Assembly (NCBI GenBank): GCA_023935145.1 | Contig: CM043700.1 | Coordinates: 71,024,120-71,088,119 of the forward strand | Length of the DNA: 64,000 nt | Source of the DNA: Bretschneidera sinensis | Taxonomy: Eukaryota > Streptophyta > Magnoliopsida > Brassicales > Akaniaceae | Direction of reading: 5' to 3' | Position numbers and translations under genes: made by a program | In this document: piece after piece, positions 1 to 10,703 of the stretch | Position numbering within the stretch: position 1 is the first letter of the stretch | Layout: each line of letters starts with the position of its first letter | The notes under the pieces: generated by a model | The model's database searches: none | What the model saw: the letters and a program-made list of their open reading frames with translations, nothing else | What the model was told of the DNA's origin: nothing

Positions 1-1404
1 AATAAAAGAATTGACTATATCTACAACACACTAAACGGCCCAAGGACTACAAAAAACACCATTGTTGCTTCCAAACACTCAACTCAGCATAATCGCTACA
101 ACAGACAGGAAGGGCTCACTCGTGCAAAAGCAAACTCATTACAAGTTAAGTTCGATGTAAATCAACATCAACAAATCAAATTGAGAAAAAGAAAAGACCA
201 AGTTTGCCACCGAGAAGAAAAGGCCTCCGTCCCTTGTATTTTAATTAATGCAGTCATTTCTGCAATCATTACAAGCCTACAAAGAATTATCATTGGCAAA
301 AGAATTTGTAAAAAAAGTACCACTATATATGATATATTAATGTTTCATAAATGATAATATCATGAAGCTTTAGATTGCACATGGAAAGAAAAAGACTGAA
401 AAAAAGTACCCTCAGTCCCTTGGATGTTAATTGTTCCAATCATTTCAGTAATCAGTACAAGCCTACGATGAGAGTCGTCATCCACAGAATAATATGAAGA
501 AAAAAATAAAAAATATGGAACATCAAACTCTCATTTATGAAATTATTTGCATCAACATGTTTCTGGACATAAACCAGTTAACCACACTTTAAACTATTGC
601 GACCATTTCTTAACACTGCTTGACTACATTGCATGGAATTCTAAACTGCACATAGAAAATGAGGTTTTTTAGATCACTTATCTTCAGGGAGCAAACCAAT
701 CAGGAAAGAATTTGTCCCTACGACCTAAAAGTAAGCTTCAATCAAGTACATGCATAAGTCATTTGAGGTTGGAACAAGCACAAAATCAGACACAATCAAA
801 CTGACCATATTTTTAATAAATAAAAAACGAGAATCAAAATTCTACCTAGCTTATGATTGATTTTCTCAAGCTTCATAAAACGTGCATGGGAACTTACACT
901 GCAAAAAGGGAAAAAAAAAACTAACTTTTGAAATTATTTCGCTTATGAAAGCATACCGACCAGGAATCGCTTAAAGTTCCACCGGCCTTGAAAGAAGCTC
1001 AAAACAACAAATGCCCACAAAATTGAAACATCATCGCCATTATAACACACAAAATTGGTCCCCATCTAATCAGAAGTTCAATAGAACATGAACATCGATT
1101 ATTTCGAAGTACTATGACACCCAATAGACTCTGAATGTCCATTTGACTTCAAGAGCGTAAGAACATAGAAATCAAAACAAAAACATGACGAAAGAATCCT
1201 CTCGTGGGAAAAATATCTTCCCAAACTTTCTACGCTGCAGAACATAGTAAAAATTAAGATTTGAGGCTCTTTCGCTTCAAGGGAACGAACCGATCATGAA
1301 CAGATTAATCCCAAAGGCCAGATTAAGAAGCTTCTATCAGGTAACTATATATCATATCTACATTAAAAAAAATAAAAGAATACGAGATAAAAGAACAATA
1401 TTAC
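1..1404 (-). other. Intron or downstream part of the left-edge gene; no exon recognised
   Basis: This stretch follows a splice donor (GTAA on the minus strand at 1401-1404) and is AT-rich on both strands, with no open frame that resembles a protein I know. I read it as the first coding intron of the gene whose first coding exon is at 1405-1481. The remaining exons would then lie outside the window. Nothing else could be assigned. Confidence 0.4.
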
Positions 1405-1481
1405 CTGTTGGCGAGACCATTAACGACAACTTCGTTCACGAGATAAGATAGAACTCTGTGCATGAAATTCCCTCCCGCCAT
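1405..1481 (-). CDS. First coding exon of a small conserved plant protein of unknown function (partial)
   Basis: The exon starts at the ATG at 1481 and encodes MAGGNFMHRVLSYLVNEVVV followed by NGLAN, then hits a GTAA donor after two bases of the next codon. I recall a family of small plant proteins (roughly 80-100 residues) that begin in this way and have no assigned function. Recognition rests on this N-terminus only. The 5' untranslated region may be split, because a good acceptor (TTTACCAG) lies about 25 bases upstream of the ATG on the minus strand. The rest of the gene is outside the window or in an exon I could not see. There is no evidence of damage in the visible part. Confidence 0.55.
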
Positions 1482-1482
1482 G

Positions 1483-1930
1483 GTCGTGTCTTCTATTGAT
1501 TCTTCTGGTAAACTAGAGAACAATCAAAAGGAAACAAATTAGCGAAAACAGGCACGATATCCAAATAAACCCTAACCCCACGAATCGAACCCTAGAACAT
1601 AAATGAAGTCATTTTTCGAGCAATTATAATAGTAACCGAAATGATACCTTCAAATCGAAGAAATCCGAAAGAAAATACAAATTAAATGACTTCAAAAACA
1701 TTGAATCTATCACAACGCTGATCCATTTACCTGAGAAACGATGGCGTATGCAGAGACCAAAGTTTCTGTAACCTACCTGAATATTGCTGTGGCTTGTTAT
1801 AGAGAAAGGCCACAAGTCAATAATCCCAATTGCGGCGGGTTTGGCTATCACGTAGTTGATAAAATCTTTAGGGTTGGATCCGACGGTTCCCGATCATTGG
1901 ATTTGAATCAAACGGCAGGTAGAATATGAC
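1483..1930 (-). promoter_or_regulatory. 5' untranslated region and promoter side of the left-edge gene
   Basis: This lies directly upstream of the exon at 1405-1481 and is less AT-rich than the DNA further right. A short plus-strand frame at 1741-1929 has no recognisable protein content. No convincing TATA box was seen, so the transcription start is not placed. Confidence 0.3.
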
Positions 1931-2659
1931 TCAGGGCTTTAGCGCACAGGCCCAAATAGAGAAGTTAGTCCCACTTAGGTCTCTGTTTGTTGAGAATGAA
2001 TTTCATGTAAAATTCAGTTTAAAAAATTCATGTAAAATGATAATTGTAAATTTGTAATTTAATGTAAAAAGATGATAATGAAAGTATAATTGATTTACAT
2101 TAAAGGAAAAAAAACCGATGAAAAAATATGTACTTAATTTGTTTTCATCACTATCTATATTTATTGATATATTTTTATTTCTCTCCATTTCATTTGTTAA
2201 ATATCTCTATATTTTTTCATATTAAAATATTTTTAGTTATTATTTTAATTTACAGTGATAAAATCAAGCATCATTTTTAAAAAATATATATATATTTTAC
2301 ATAAAAAAATGTTTTATCATATAAAAGTAAGAATATGTTTACTATTGCGTTGGGATGATAAAAAGTTAAAATATATTTTTTCAACCACAAAAATTTATAT
2401 TTTAGGTTTTATGAAATTTAATTATTAAAGATATTAAAAAATATTGACTTAGTATAATTTTTGTTTGTATAAAAGATTTTTTTATTACTCTTTTCAACTA
2501 TAAAAATATTATTATTAATTAAATATATTTTAGATATTTTACATAACTATAACACTTTTACCATTAATTTTAAATATATAATTTACCAAACACTATTGTG
2601 AGCCACAATATACTTTTGAAAACGCTACAACAGTACCAAACTCACCCTATTGTATTTCT
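1931..2659. other. AT-rich intergenic DNA, nothing recognised
   Basis: Long A and T runs with no coding frame, no terminal repeats and no hairpin that stands out. Confidence 0.5.
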
Positions 2660-3584
2660 TAGAGGTGACAAACGGGTCAAGTTGGGTCAATCGGATTCGG
2701 TTCGGATCAAGATCGGGTCATATTGAGTCTCGAGTTGTTCGGATAGCGGGTTACTTTGGGTGAGGTCAGGGGTCGGATTCGGGTCATTTCAATCTCGGGT
2801 CAGGTTGGGGTCATTTCGAGCTCATGTCGTATCTAGTCTCAAGTCATGTCGAGTTAACAAAATAGATATTTATGCTTAATTTAAAAATATATATATTTGC
2901 ATATAATAGGACTAAACGAGTTACATTGTCAAATCCGTGAAAAATAATTAATAATAAATCAATGCAAATTTTTTTAATGCAATGTTATGGCTCTTAGTCC
3001 CAAAATTCAGTCGTAAATGATATCAGACAACTGGTCTACAAAGTTATTCTCATTAGTATATTCTTATACCAAATTTTGGAGATTAAATTTCATATAATTA
3101 CTTCATTTCATTATATTTTTTCAAGACAATTAAAAATAAAATTGTATTGTGACTTGAAGAACAATGAAAAATTTACAATTCTCTATTTTTTATTTGAAAT
3201 TAATGAGATTACCCATATTAATATAATGTTGAACTATGTATATCAACACATGTAAATCAATAATTAATTAATTATGATATAATTTATTTTATTTAATAAC
3301 TAGTAAATTAACTATTATTCCAGTTTTAGAAAGCAAATTGTCTTTTTTATAAAAAAAAAAAATTTCAAGTCATTTCGGGTCGGGTCGTTTCGAGTTTCTC
3401 GGTCTTTTAGGGTTTTAAGTTGTCAAGTTCGGGTCATTTTGAATCCGAGTCATTTCGGGTTTTAAGTCACTCGGGTTAAGGTCGAGTTAGATTCGGGTCA
3501 TATTATTTTGATGTATTTTCAAATCGGATCGGGTTTGGACTGAGTCAGGTCAAGTTTTCAGATCAGGTCAGATTTTACCACCTA
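2660..3584. mobile_element. Non-autonomous hAT-like element with GGGTC-rich ends
   Basis: The left end reads TAGAGGTGACAAACGGGTC. The right end, read on the other strand, begins TAGGTGGTAAAATCTGACC, which gives imperfect terminal inverted repeats. Two blocks of degenerate GGGTC/CGGGT repeats (about 2680-2850 and 3365-3570) lie just inside the ends and flank an AT-rich core with no transposase. This arrangement is common in plant hAT derivatives with ends of the TAGGGGTG type. Candidate 8-bp flanks agree at only 5 of 8 positions, so the target duplication is eroded or absent. Class assignment is inference. Confidence 0.5.
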
Positions 3585-3872
3585 TTTTATCTTTTTGAAA
3601 AACAAACTAGTCTTATAGTAAAGTAGGCCAAATTAGCTTTTTGTAAATAAAACAATTGACTGTTGATAACAAGCTCTCTTTTATTTTTATGTTATTTTTT
3701 TATTAACAGCAAAATAGATTTTTTATTCATGTTTAGAAATTTACAAAAACAAAAATCTCCATAGAATCACCAAACTTAGACAACAAAGCAAAAAAAGAAA
3801 CTAACTTCGATTAGACCTTTCATCAAACACCTACCATACAATAAACCCAGTAACAGACTTCTACAACAATCG

Positions 3873-4459
3873 TGTTGATGCCAAAAACTGTTGCTGCTGA
3901 CGTGGCCTGAGTGCTGACGTGGTCCTGCACAAGTAACAGAAGTGAACTAAAGACCCTCGGAAGGAGGGGAGGGGGAGACCTCTGAGGGCTCTTCGATGCT
4001 CAAGTTAGCAGAGGGCTTAGGAGAGGCGGAGGTCGAGGGTTAACTCTAAAGTAAATCAAGTGTCAATATACGAGTGTGAATGAATTATGAATTCCATACC
4101 TCGGTTTATTTATAATCCTCTGAGTAGGTATTGCCCACGTGGGGGAGGTATGGTCTTGCCCATACCGTCTCTGCTCTCAGAGGTTAGGCCTTAATTGCGT
4201 GATCAGTGGATGACGTGTGTCAAGGGTCGCGTGTTGCAGAAGGGTTAGGTCTGCTAACCATGCTTTGACGTGGCGGTCATATGACTTGGCCGTTCCACGT
4301 GTGCTTAGCCATGTCGAGGAGGTTCGACACGTGTCGTTGCCCTGTAGGTGACATCCGGGCCCATGTGTGGGTTTATTGGGCCGTTTCTTATTAGGCCAGG
4401 GTGTTATGGGCTTACTTCAGTGGGTGTCTTATTGGGCTGGAGCGTTATGGGCTACATCA
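3873..4459 (-). repeat. 3' LTR of the Tat element
   Basis: This 587-bp repeat starts TGTTGATGCCAAAAAC and ends GGGCTACATCA on the plus strand. It matches the copy at 12115-12699 almost throughout, with a few substitutions and short indels. On the element strand it runs TGATGTAGCC to GGCATCAACA. Confidence 0.9.
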
Positions 4460-4474
4460 CAGGCCCCCCACTTC
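4460..4474 (-). promoter_or_regulatory. Polypurine tract of the Tat element
   Basis: On the minus strand, GAAGTGGGGGGCCTG abuts the first base of the 3' LTR (TGATGTAGCC). This is the expected place for the plus-strand primer of reverse transcription. Confidence 0.65.
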
Positions 4475-4628
4475 CTCAGGTACTTGTGCCTCGAGGAAGT
4501 AAAATGTTATGTGCCGTTGGGAAGTGAGAAGCCGTCTGGGGGGTGTATGAGTGGCTTTGGGATGCTTAAAGGTCTCCTCTTTTTTTGCGCTCGCATTAAG
4601 TGCCCTCATTGAATGTGTTTTCCCTTAT

Positions 4629-5268
4629 TATAAAAGGAGGTTTTGTTGTCTTCACTTCAAACCAAAGCAAGCTTTGTTTCTTAAGAGAAGAGTTGAGAGC
4701 CTTTGGCCTCGTTCCCTTATTCCTGAGAGTCCTTGTCCTTATACCTTAGTTCTTGAGAGTTTTAACGTTTTAGAACCCGAATCCCAAAGCTCAGAGGCTT
4801 ACCGGACGGCCGTGGTCCTGGAGAGAATGGGGGCCAGCAGTTCTTTGAGGGATTTATGGAAGCCAAGAGGGAGGTCGAGGTTATGTACCTGGAGATAGAT
4901 TCCTCAGGCCTTGATCTACTGGAGTCTGAGGAGGAGGATGAGGAGCAGCCTGCTTTGGAGAGGGGGCAGCTCGAGGAACATCTTTTAGACTCCGAGTGGG
5001 AGCAGTCAGATGGGCAAGAAGAACTTCCAGGCACAGGATAGCCCTCCGCAGGGGAGGAACATCCAAGCTCAAGATGAGAGCAGCTTACCACAGAGGAGAG
5101 CCTCAAGACAGAGAGGCTAAGGCAGCAAGACACAGAGGCTGAGGCAGCTCCTATCCTGGACTAGAATTGTTGGTTTTTTCTTTGTACTTCGAGGCCATTA
5201 GGGTCCTCTTTTGCTTGTACATCGAGGTCGTTAAGGTTTTTGTTGTAACTTTTTGACAAGTTAATAAA
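4629..5268 (+). pseudogene. Antisense unit 1 of the Tat element: TATA box, short frame, poly(A) signal
   Basis: TATAAAAGG at 4629 is followed by a leader and an ATG at 4829 (MGASSSLRDLWKP, ending after 23 residues). A second frame from 4856 reads MEAKREVEVMYLEIDSSGLD and then an acidic stretch to a stop at 5041. AATAAA follows at 5263-5268. The joined order suggests one short protein broken by a frameshift near 4860. It lies just inside the 3' LTR on the strand opposite to gag-pol. No domain is recognised. The unit looks like a complete small transcription unit, but expression is unproven. Confidence 0.45.
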
Positions 5269-5350
5269 AAGCTCTTTCTTCAAACTTTGCTTTCTATACC
5301 ATATTTTCCTGCTTTTACACTTGGTCGTATGCAAAGCAGCCCATAGGCTT

Positions 5351-6148
5351 GGACTTCATACACTCGGTCACAGATAGACTTGACCGAGTGTATGACAATC
5401 AGCTCATACGCTCAAACTTTGAGAATTTGGCCGAGCGTATGCAAAGTAACTTATACGCTCGGACTTTGGAAAGACTTAGCCGAGTGTATGCAAAGCAGTT
5501 CATACACTCAGACTTGGAGAAATCAAGTCGAGTGTATGATAAGCAGCTCATACGTTCGGACTTGGAGAAATCAGGCTGAGCGTATGCAAAGCAATTCATA
5601 CGCTCGGACTTGGAGAAATCAGGTCGAGCGTATGCAAAGCAGCTCATACGCTCGGACTTGGAGAAGTCAAGCCGAGCGTATGCAAAGCAGCTCATATGCT
5701 CGGACTTGGAGAAATCAGGCTGAGCGTATGCAAAGCAGCTCATACGCTCGTACTTGGAAAAATCAAGCCGAGCGTATGCAAAGCTGTTTATACGCTCGGA
5801 CTTGAAAAAATCAAGCCGAGCGTATGACAAGCAGTTCATCCGCTCGGACTTGGAGAAATCAAGCCGAGCATATGACAAGCAACTCATACGCTCGGACTTG
5901 GAGAAATCAGGCCAAGCGTATGCAAAGCAGTTCATATGTTCGATCTTAGAGAAATCAGGCCGAGAGTATGACAAGCAGCTCATACGCTCGGACTTGGAGA
6001 AATCAGGCTGAGCGTATGCGAAGCAGTTTATACGCTCGGTCTTGGAGAAATCAGGCCGAGCGTATAACAAGCAGCTCATACGCTCGGACTTGGAGAAATC
6101 AGGCCAAACGTATGCAAAACAGCTCATACGCTCGGTCTTGGAGAAATT
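5351..6148. repeat. 48-bp tandem array, about 16-17 units, with an 11-bp hairpin in most units
   Basis: The period is exactly 48 bp (for example CGTATGCAAA at 5581 and again at 5629). A typical unit holds CCGAGCGTATG, a 10-base spacer such as CAAAGCAGCT, then CATACGCTCGG. The first and last parts are perfect reverse complements, so each unit can fold into a stem-loop. Two loop variants alternate irregularly (CAAAGCAG and ACAAGCAG). Because 48 is a multiple of three, long frames run through on both strands (one of 279 codons on the minus strand) without any sign of selection. The array sits between the two antisense units in the 3' region of the Tat element. Confidence 0.9.
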
Positions 6149-6428
6149 TGGATCATGGACCCATGGGCTTTTCTCTGTCTTGGGTCTATGAGCTTCTGGT
6201 TTTATTTGTGCCCATGGGCTTCTTTGTTTTGGGCCCATGGGCCTTTTTGAGGTGTAATAAATGATGACAGCTGCTTTTTAAATGGCGGCACTTCAGGTAT
6301 AGTGAAGGTCACGCTTTTATGACAGTTGTCACATCGGGGAAAGGAATGGTGCTTGGGTGATGGAAAAAGTCACGTCCTTTCATTTGGATGGTTAAATTAA
6401 TGCTCCTCGTTTATGTTGCCCCAACCTC

Positions 6429-6435
6429 TATAAAA
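6429..6435 (+). promoter_or_regulatory. TATA box of antisense unit 2 in the Tat element
   Basis: CTCTATAAAAGATG lies about 130 bases before the ATG at 6562, on the strand opposite to gag-pol. Spacing and sequence are those of a plant core promoter; use is not shown. Confidence 0.5.
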
Positions 6436-6561
6436 GATGATCCATCCTCATTTTCTTCTCACTTGCACTTAGAGATCTTTGAGAGCACGCAGCTAGAGGA
6501 ATTTCTTGAGAGCACTCAGTTTTCTTAAGAAGTCACTCAAAATAGTTTCCTGGTGAGTTCT

Positions 6562-7495
6562 ATGTCTAACAAGAGTGAAGTCAGTGGGGATCTGTCGAAA
6601 GAGTTGAAGGAAGCAATGAGCGTTTCCTCCAGTGATGAAGTTTCTTCTCTGGAGGTTGCCCCTTGGGATGGGGATCTAGCTCTTATGCCTTACATCCCAG
6701 GGAGAGAAGATGGAAAGAAGGATGAGGATGGAAAGTCATCTGGAGAGGAGGATGTCCAAGCGTTGATGATCATTAGGGATGACGCCCTAGATACTGAAAG
6801 AGAAGAGTGGACATTCGAAGCGAACTCCATCTCAAGCGCGGTGGAGGAGGCTGAACTCGTAGGGATGAGGGTTAGGTATAGAATCCCCATGGAGTACCAC
6901 CTGAGGGCACCAGAGGGAGGGGAGAGGGCTTGCGATGCCCTTCCGAGCCAGGTGTCTTACGAACTATGTGTTTACGAACACCAGATGAAGGTCGGGCTTA
7001 GGTTCCTTCTCCACCTGTTCTTCTGTTCGGTGCTTCGATACTTTGGTATCGCACTGAGTCAGCTGGTGCCCAACTCAATCCTGCTGATCCTGATATTCCT
7101 TGCCGTTTGCGAGGAGGTAGGTGGGGTGATGAACATTAATGTGTTCAAAGCCCATTTCAAGATAGCCCTGCTCGGTCATTTAGGGTGGGTTATTGTAAGC
7201 TCAAGGAGACGGAAGAGGGTATCGAAGAATAAGCAAGCCTTATTCTATAAAGAGGTGGAATGGGGCATTCTTCTTCATACAGAGTGCTGAGAGCTTTGAT
7301 ATCCCCCTCATTTGGAGCTTGGAGCGTGCTGGCAAGTGCAAGAGGCAACACCTCCTATGCCGAGAGCAGGAGATGTTGAAGGCCATGTTGGCCACGCCTT
7401 TGGATATCAATGTGCTTAGAGATAACGAAGAGCTCCACAGGTGCGACCTCTGCTCTCCCAGCCTTCCAGCAAACCTCGAGCATGATAGCCCTTAA
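6562..7495 (+). pseudogene. Antisense frame of the Tat element with gypsy-type Transposase_28-like domain, frameshifted
   Basis: The frame opens at the ATG at 6562; an upstream GTG at 6553 is not a eukaryotic start. It has an acidic, Ser-rich N-terminus. Then comes a conserved stretch, YRIPMEYHLRAPEGGERACD to GLRFLLHLFFCSVLRYFGIA and LSQLVPNSILLILIFLAVC. I recognise this as the plant family annotated as putative gypsy-type transposon protein (Transposase_28). It runs to a stop at 7290. From about 7262 another frame carries on the same protein: AESFDIPLIWSLERAGKCKR to a stop at 7493-7495. A single frameshift near 7250-7265 therefore breaks it. Antisense frames at this place are known in Tat-lineage elements; their function is unknown. 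Confidence 0.65.
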
Positions 7496-7574
7496 TTCTT
7501 TAGCTTAAAGTAATTTTGACTTTTTTTTCCAAGTCGTTAATGCTCGCTCTTTGTGCAGAGATAGAGATGGCTGC

Positions 7575-7808
7575 CTAGGCGAGGGCTTTAGCTCCTAGGT
7601 GATTTCCGCATATGCCTTCGTGGACCTCTCGGAAAGCATAATCGGCCTCGACAGGGCTGAGACACCTCAAGTAAGGCATACTTAGAGCTCTCTTATACAA
7701 CTGCCCAATTATGATCGTGTATCGGGAGGTTCTGGAGATTAGCTTTTTGGCCTCACTTTTCTGCTCGGAGATTTCTCCATCTTTGAGGTAGCGAAGGGTT
7801 GGGTCCAT
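7575..7808 (-). pseudogene. Integrase N-terminal zinc-binding stub of the Tat element; core deleted
   Basis: The 77-codon frame reads IIIGQLYKRALSMPYLRCLS and then FREVHEGICGNHLGAKALA, the H...H half of the HHCC zinc module. It then stops. No catalytic core (DDE) or C-terminal domain follows. Within about 80 bases the antisense frame of the 3' region ends from the other side (7493-7495). A deletion therefore removed the core and everything up to the antisense unit. Confidence 0.7.
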
Positions 7809-7929
7809 CTATGTTGCTCATTCTTCTACTAGCAGGACTGGGGATTCGTCTATACTAGGAGCGGGAGTGTTTCTAGGTAGACAACTTGAGTTGGTTCTAG
7901 GTGCCAGGATGAGGCCAGGCTGGCGAGGG

Positions 7930-8360
7930 CATCTACCTTGGAGTTTTCGGCTTGCAAAATTTTGGTTATCCGGAACGTCTTGAACTTTGCAACGAGCTCT
8001 TTTGCTTTTTGGAGGTACCAGGTGAGCTTCTCTCCCCGGGCCTTGAATTTTTCTATTACCTAACTTACTACTAACTGTGAATCGCTGAACACATCTAAGA
8101 CCTCAGCGACTAGTGCTTTGGCCAATCTTAGGCCAGCCAGTAGGGCTTTATACTCCGCTTCATTGTTGGAGGTTTTGAATTCAAACCTTAAGGTGTACTC
8201 GACCGTGAAGCCGTCTGGGCTGCAGAGGATGAGTTATGCTCTGCTTCCTACCGTGTTTCAGGATCCATCCACATGGAGTGTCCACCTTGGAGGTGGTCCC
8301 TCTGTTTCAGTTGTTTCACCTAAATCTGTGGGTAGAGTCATCTCGACAATGAAATAGGCC
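7930..8360 (-). pseudogene. Second (archaeal-like) RNase H domain of the Tat element, broken
   Basis: Minus-strand residues include NNEAEYKALLAGLRLAKALV, VLDVFSDSQLVVSQV, ARGEKLTWYLQKAKELV and ENSKVDALASLA. These carry the E, D and D of an RNase H fold in the style of the extra RNase H found in Tat-lineage elements. Several internal stops are present. Its place between the first RNase H and the integrase stub supports Tat lineage. Confidence 0.7.
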
Positions 8361-8479
8361 AAAGCTTAGCCTTTTACTGCCTTCCATGGATGGTACCGGA
8401 TATCGAATTCTCCTAGCTCCACTGTACACTTTACCATTCTCCCATAAATATTTGGGTTATGCAGGACCTACCTCAAGGG

Positions 8480-9655
8480 TTAATCGGTCAGGAGCATAAT
8501 GGTGTGTGCCTGGAAATATGGCTGGAGCTTCCATGCAGCTATCATGAGGGCACAAGCTATCTTCTCAATGGGAGGATACCTCACTTCTACTTCATGGAGG
8601 ATCCTACTAACATAGTAGATGAGTCTTTGAATGTCTTTTTCTTCTCGGATCAGGACAGAGGGCACAGTGCCTTGTCCAGCTGATAAGTATAGGAACAGTT
8701 CTTCACCCGGGTGTGGCTTGGTTAAAAGTGGAGGCAAGCTTAGATACTTTTTAACCCTTCAAATGCCTCATGGCAGTCTTCTGTCCAAGAAAAGTCTTTT
8801 GCCTTCCTGATGGCCTTGAAGAAAGGTAGGCATCTCTTTGCAGACTTGGACATGAAGCGACTTAGGACGACGATTCTCCCAGTGAGCCACTGTACTTCTT
8901 TCATGGACTTAGGAGAGGTCATATCAAGAATGGCCTTTATCTTTTTTGTGTTGACTTCTATTCCCCTTTGGGTGACCATGAACCCTAGGAACTTTCCCCC
9001 TGTCACTCCGAATGCGCACTTTGCTGGATTCAATCTCATATTATGTTTGCGCGGTACTCCAAATGCTTCTTCTAAATCGGATGTGTGGTTCTGTGCCTCC
9101 ATACTCTTAACCAGCATATCATCTATGTAGACCTTCATGTTTCGTCTGATCCGCCCTTTGAAGATTTTGTTCACCAGCCTTTTATAGGTCGCGCTGGCAT
9201 TTTTGAGCCCGAAGGGCATAATATTATAGCAATACAACCCTCGGTCGGTGATAAAGGCGGTCTTGTTCTAGTTTGGTCCATACATGAAGACTTGATTGTA
9301 GCTGGAGTATGCATCCATGAAGGAGAGGAGTTCATGCCCCTAAGTGGCGTCCACCAGCTAATCGACTCGCAGGAGGGGAAAGCTATCATTTGGACAGGCT
9401 TTGTTCAGGTTGGTAAAGTCGATGCAGATCCGTCATTTACCGTTGGCCTTTCGAACCATCACTACGTTGGACACCCATTCAGGGTATTTCGCCTCTCAGA
9501 TGAAGCCAGCCTCAAGCAATTTTTCTACCTCAGCATTAATGGCAACTTGGTGTTCTGGGGTGAAAGACTTTTTTTTCTAGACAACTGGCTTGTACTTTGG
9601 GTCCACATTCAGGCGATGCTCAATGGTCCTGGAGTCAATCCCAGGCATGTCTGAA
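8480..9655 (-). pseudogene. Reverse transcriptase and first RNase H of the Tat element, broken
   Basis: The N-terminal part (9240-9655) is interrupted by stops. The later part reads YNIMPFGLKNASATYKRLVN, then the catalytic box VYIDDMLVKS near 9120, then NPAKCAFGV and GKFLGFMVTQRGIE. The RNase H-connection frame 8480-8737 contains LYLSAGQGTVPSVLIRE and RYPPIEKIACALMIAAWKL. The order is that of Ty3/gypsy pol. Catalytic DD is intact, but the frame is broken in at least three places. Confidence 0.8.
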
Positions 9656-9683
9656 CGGACCAGGCGAACAAGTCTCGGTTCTT

Positions 9684-10240
9684 CTAGAGGAGGGAGATGA
9701 GCTTTTCCCTGTGTTTTTTGGAGAGGTTTGATCCTATCTGGATGGTCCGGTTGGAGTTTTCCCCAAGAGGTACTGGAGTCAGCTTTTCCACTGGTTGCCC
9801 TCTTGGGGTCTTCATCTCATCCCTAAGGTCTTCCACCTCAAGGGGTAGGGCTTCGGTCTTCTTCCCTTCCTTGATAGCATTCAGATAGCAAGACCGAGAG
9901 ACCGCCCTCTGATCACCCCTGATCATTCCCGCCCCCTCATTGGTAGAAAACTTGACTTTCAGATGGTACGTGGAGATAACGGCCTTTAGCTTGTTGAGGG
10001 TGGGTCGGCCGAGGATCATGTTATAGGAGGAGGGCTGCTTAACTACCAAGAAGGTGGTTTGTACAGTGGATGTCTGCAACGTGGTTCCTACAGTAACAAG
10101 GAGGACTATGCTTCCCTCGGCGAAGACTGGAGATCCTCCAAAACCATATAGAGGGGCCAAAGCCGGCTCTAAATGCTCGTCCTTCAGCTACATATGCTGG
10201 AAGGCATCATAGAAGAGAATGTTCGCCAAGCTTCCATTAT
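9684..10240 (-). pseudogene. Aspartic protease region of the Tat element, broken
   Basis: The active-site block reads VQHVLIDNGSLANILF (about 10200-10255), with D-N-G-S in place of the usual DTG/DSG; variants of this kind occur in Tat-lineage proteases. After a stop, YGFGGSPVFAEGSIVL and SYNMILGRPTLNKLKAVIS follow. The latter is the conserved YN.ILGRP block that precedes reverse transcriptase in these elements. The stop between the two blocks breaks the protease. Confidence 0.7.
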
Positions 10241-10703
10241 CAATCAGGACATGTTGCACTTCGTGGTTGGCTACTAAGAGGGAGACCACTACTGCATCGT
10301 CATGAGGAGTTTGCACATCCTCCAAGTCATCCTCTGTAAAAGAGATCACTAGGCCTAACTTTCTTCGCTTGTGGGGCCCACTGATAGAGGTGACAGCTCA
10401 AGCGTATATTTGGCTGCTCTTTCCTGAACCGCTTCCGGTGGCTGGACCTTCGTAAATTGTCTTGATGATTCGAGTGGTAGTCACCACCTCCTGTTTCTTC
10501 TTATTGGACCCTTCCTACCCGATTCTAGAGTCCCTCTAGGGATCTCTCCGCTCTTGCTGTCGGGGGTAAAGTAGCTCAGAGTCTCTTCTTGGCCGAGCGG
10601 GCTCTTCCTTTCTCTTGGACCTCGTAAATTCCTTCAAGTGCCCTCAGCTGATAAGGGTCTCAATTTGTTCCTTCAAGGCATGGCACTCTTCAGTATTATG
10701 GTC

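Noticed and set aside
1741..1929. 62-codon plus-strand frame near the left-edge gene
   Set aside because: No domain, overlaps the likely 5' region of the minus-strand gene, and codon use is unremarkable.
4367..4612. 81-codon plus-strand frame
   Set aside because: It lies across the LTR border and purine tract of the Tat element and is not conserved in the other LTR copy's surroundings.
5351..6148. CRISPR-like array
   Set aside because: Units are contiguous with no unique spacers, and the context is a plant retrotransposon.
5399..6238. A 279-codon minus-strand frame of 16-residue repeats, and plus-strand frames over the same DNA
   Set aside because: The 48-bp repeat period is a multiple of three, so any frame free of stops in one unit stays open across the array. 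Frames are open on both strands and none has a promoter or a known domain.
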